Shown: positions 62,479 to 64,000 of the stretch, piece by piece | How the letters are laid out: each line of letters starts with the position of its first letter | Position numbering within the stretch: the first letter of the stretch is position 1 | Origin: Serratia sp. Ag1 | GTDB lineage: Bacteria > Pseudomonadota > Gammaproteobacteria > Enterobacterales > Enterobacteriaceae | Assembly: GCF_000743355.1 (NCBI RefSeq) | Contig: NZ_JQEI01000015.1 | Coordinates: forward strand, 124,001 to 188,000 | DNA length: 64,000 bases | Reading direction: 5' to 3' | Position numbers and translations under genes: made by a program | Notes under the pieces: generated by a model | What the model saw: the letters and a program-made list of their open reading frames with translations, nothing else | What the model was told of the DNA's origin: nothing | The model's database searches: none

Positions 62479-64000
62479 ATGGACGTTTCCGATCTGCTCG
62501 ACAGCATGAATGATAAACAACGCGAAGCCGTGGCTGCGCCACGCAGCAACCTGTTGGTGCTGGCGGGCGCAGGCAGCGGAAAGACTCGGGTGCTGGTGCA
62601 TCGCATTGCCTGGTTGCTGGCGGTAGAGAACTGCTCGCCGTACTCGATCATGGCGGTGACTTTCACCAACAAGGCGGCGGCAGAAATGCGCCACCGCATC
62701 GAACACCTGATTGGCACTAGCCAGGGTGGCATGTGGATCGGCACTTTCCACGGGTTGGCACATCGCCTGCTGCGTGCGCATCATATGGATGCCAACCTGC
62801 CGCAGGACTTCCAGATCCTCGACAGCGAAGATCAGCTGCGTTTGATCAAGCGTATCGTGCGCGCGCTGAACATTGACGAGAAGCAGTGGGCACCGCGTCA
62901 GGCGATGTGGTACATCAACGGCAAAAAAGACGATGGCCTGCGCCCGCAACACATCGAAAGCTACGGCAACCCGGTGGAAGCCACTTGGCTGCGTATCTAT
63001 CAGGCTTATCAGGAAGCCTGCGATCGGGCGGGGCTAGTGGATTTCGCCGAGCTGCTGCTGCGCGCTCATGAGCTGTGGCTGAACAAGCCGCACATCCTCA
63101 ATCATTACCGCGAGCGCTTCACCAACATTCTGGTGGACGAATTCCAGGATACCAACCGGATTCAATATGCCTGGATCCACCTGCTGGCGGGGGATCAGGC
63201 CAAGGTGATGATCGTGGGCGATGACGATCAGTCAATCTACGGCTGGCGCGGTGCTCAGGTAGAAAACATTCAGCGTTTCCTGCAAGACTTCCCCGGTGCA
63301 GAAACGGTGCGTCTGGAACAGAACTATCGCTCCACCAGCAATATCCTGAAAGCGGCCAATACCCTGATCGCCAATAACGACGGGCGACTGGGTAAAAACC
63401 TGTGGACCGAAGGGGCCGAAGGTGAACCGATTTCGATCTACTGCGCTTTCAATGAGCTGGACGAAGCGCGCTTTGTGGTCAACCGTATCAAGTCCTGGCA
63501 GGACAACGGCGGAGCGTTGAACGATTGCGCAATTTTGTACCGCAGCAATGCCCAATCGCGCGTACTGGAAGAGGCGTTGCTGCAAGCCGCAATGCCGTAT
63601 CGCATTTATGGCGGCATGCGTTTCTTTGAACGTCAGGAAATCAAAGATGCGTTGGCCTATCTGCGTTTGATTGCCAACCGTAACGACGATGCCGCTTTTG
63701 AACGTGTGGTGAACACCCCGACGCGCGGTATTGGTGACCGCACGCTCGACGTGGTGCGCCAAACGGCGCGCGATCGGCAATTAACACTGTGGCAGGCGAC
63801 GCGTGCTTTGTTGCAGGATAAGGTGCTGGCGGGCCGTGCCGCCTCTTCGCTGCAGCGTTTTCTTGAACTGGTGGATTCACTGGCGCATGAAACCGCAGAG
63901 ATGCCGCTGCATGTGCAAACTGACCGGGTGATCCGCGATTCCGGCCTGTTCATCATGTATGAACAGGAAAAGGGCGAAAAAGGCCAGGCGCGCATCGAAA
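62479..64000 (+). CDS. uvrD: DNA helicase II UvrD, 5' part
   Basis: 3'-5' SF1 helicase for nucleotide excision and mismatch repair. The frame stays open to the right window edge, giving about 507 of the usual ~720 residues. ATG 62479 gives MDVSDLLDSMNDKQREAV, the family start; ATG 62470 in frame would add three residues. Motifs seen are [55 protein letters not shown] and EQNYRST. It has its own LexA-controlled promoter after yigB. Confidence 0.97.
   Translation, partial: MDVSDLLDSMNDKQREAVAAPRSNLLVLAGAGSGKTRVLVHRIAWLLAVENCSPYSIMAVTFTNKAAAEMRHRIEHLIGTSQGGMWIGTFHGLAHRLLRAHHMDANLPQDFQILDSEDQLRLIKRIVRALNIDEKQWAPRQAMWYINGKKDDGLRPQHIESYGNPVEATWLRIYQAYQEACDRAGLVDFAELLLRAHELWLNKPHILNHYRERFTNILVDEFQDTNRIQYAWIHLLAGDQAKVMIVGDDDQSIYGWRGAQVENIQRFLQDFPGAETVRLEQNYRSTSNILKAANTLIANNDGRLGKNLWTEGAEGEPISIYCAFNELDEARFVVNRIKSWQDNGGALNDCAILYRSNAQSRVLEEALLQAAMPYRIYGGMRFFERQEIKDALAYLRLIANRNDDAAFERVVNTPTRGIGDRTLDVVRQTARDRQLTLWQATRALLQDKVLAGRAASSLQRFLELVDSLAHETAEMPLHVQTDRVIRDSGLFIMYEQEKGEKGQARIE

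Overview
The window is a stretch of enterobacterial chromosome with moderately high GC. It most likely comes from Serratia or a close member of the Yersiniaceae. The evidence is gene-by-gene agreement with Escherichia coli families at recalled lengths, two E. coli-like conserved blocks joined in a non-E. coli order, a sigma54-type promoter on the GlmZ small RNA, and an intergenic palindrome of a kind I recall from Serratia and Yersinia. The genus is inferred, not proven. Almost every gene belongs to a known family. I did not find a convincing new multi-gene system. The accessory points are a type II toxin-antitoxin pair, tRNA-linked repeats, palindromic repeats and a cellulose operon without bcsZ.

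Layout, 1-28.6 kb: the 3' part of a beta-glucoside PTS permease (bglF) and bglB; a tRNA-Pro(TGG) gene with trailing tRNA-remnant repeats; the dppABCDF dipeptide transporter; the divergent cellulose loci bcsEFG (minus) and bcsRQABC (plus); the EAL phosphodiesterase gene hmsP/pdeK; the C4-dicarboxylate transporter gene dctA; and the degenerate M16 peptidase gene yhjJ.

Layout, 28.6-50.3 kb: ppiC, rep, gppA, rhlB, trxA and rho, then the complete enterobacterial common antigen cluster wecA-wzzE-wecB-wecC-rffG-rffH-wecD-wecE-wzxE-wecF-wzyE-wecG. Many of its genes overlap by about 4 nt, implying translational coupling. A four-tRNA operon follows (Arg-CCG, His-GTG, Leu-CAG, Pro-TGG). Its last tRNA and trailing repeat are near-identical to the tRNA-Pro locus at 3.2 kb.

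Layout, 50.3-64 kb: the GlmZ small RNA with a sigma54 promoter and two GlrR-like boxes; hemCDXY on the minus strand; cyaA reading away from hemC, with a TTG start and a CRP-like box; a HigB2/HigA2-like toxin-antitoxin pair; cyaY; lptM; dapF-yigA-xerC-yigB; and the 5' part of uvrD behind a LexA box.

The genes serve carbohydrate and peptide uptake, envelope polysaccharide synthesis (cellulose and common antigen), c-di-GMP control of cellulose, transcription termination and RNA turnover, heme and cAMP synthesis, lysine/peptidoglycan precursor supply, and chromosome maintenance (Rep, XerC, UvrD). bglF and uvrD are cut by the window edges.
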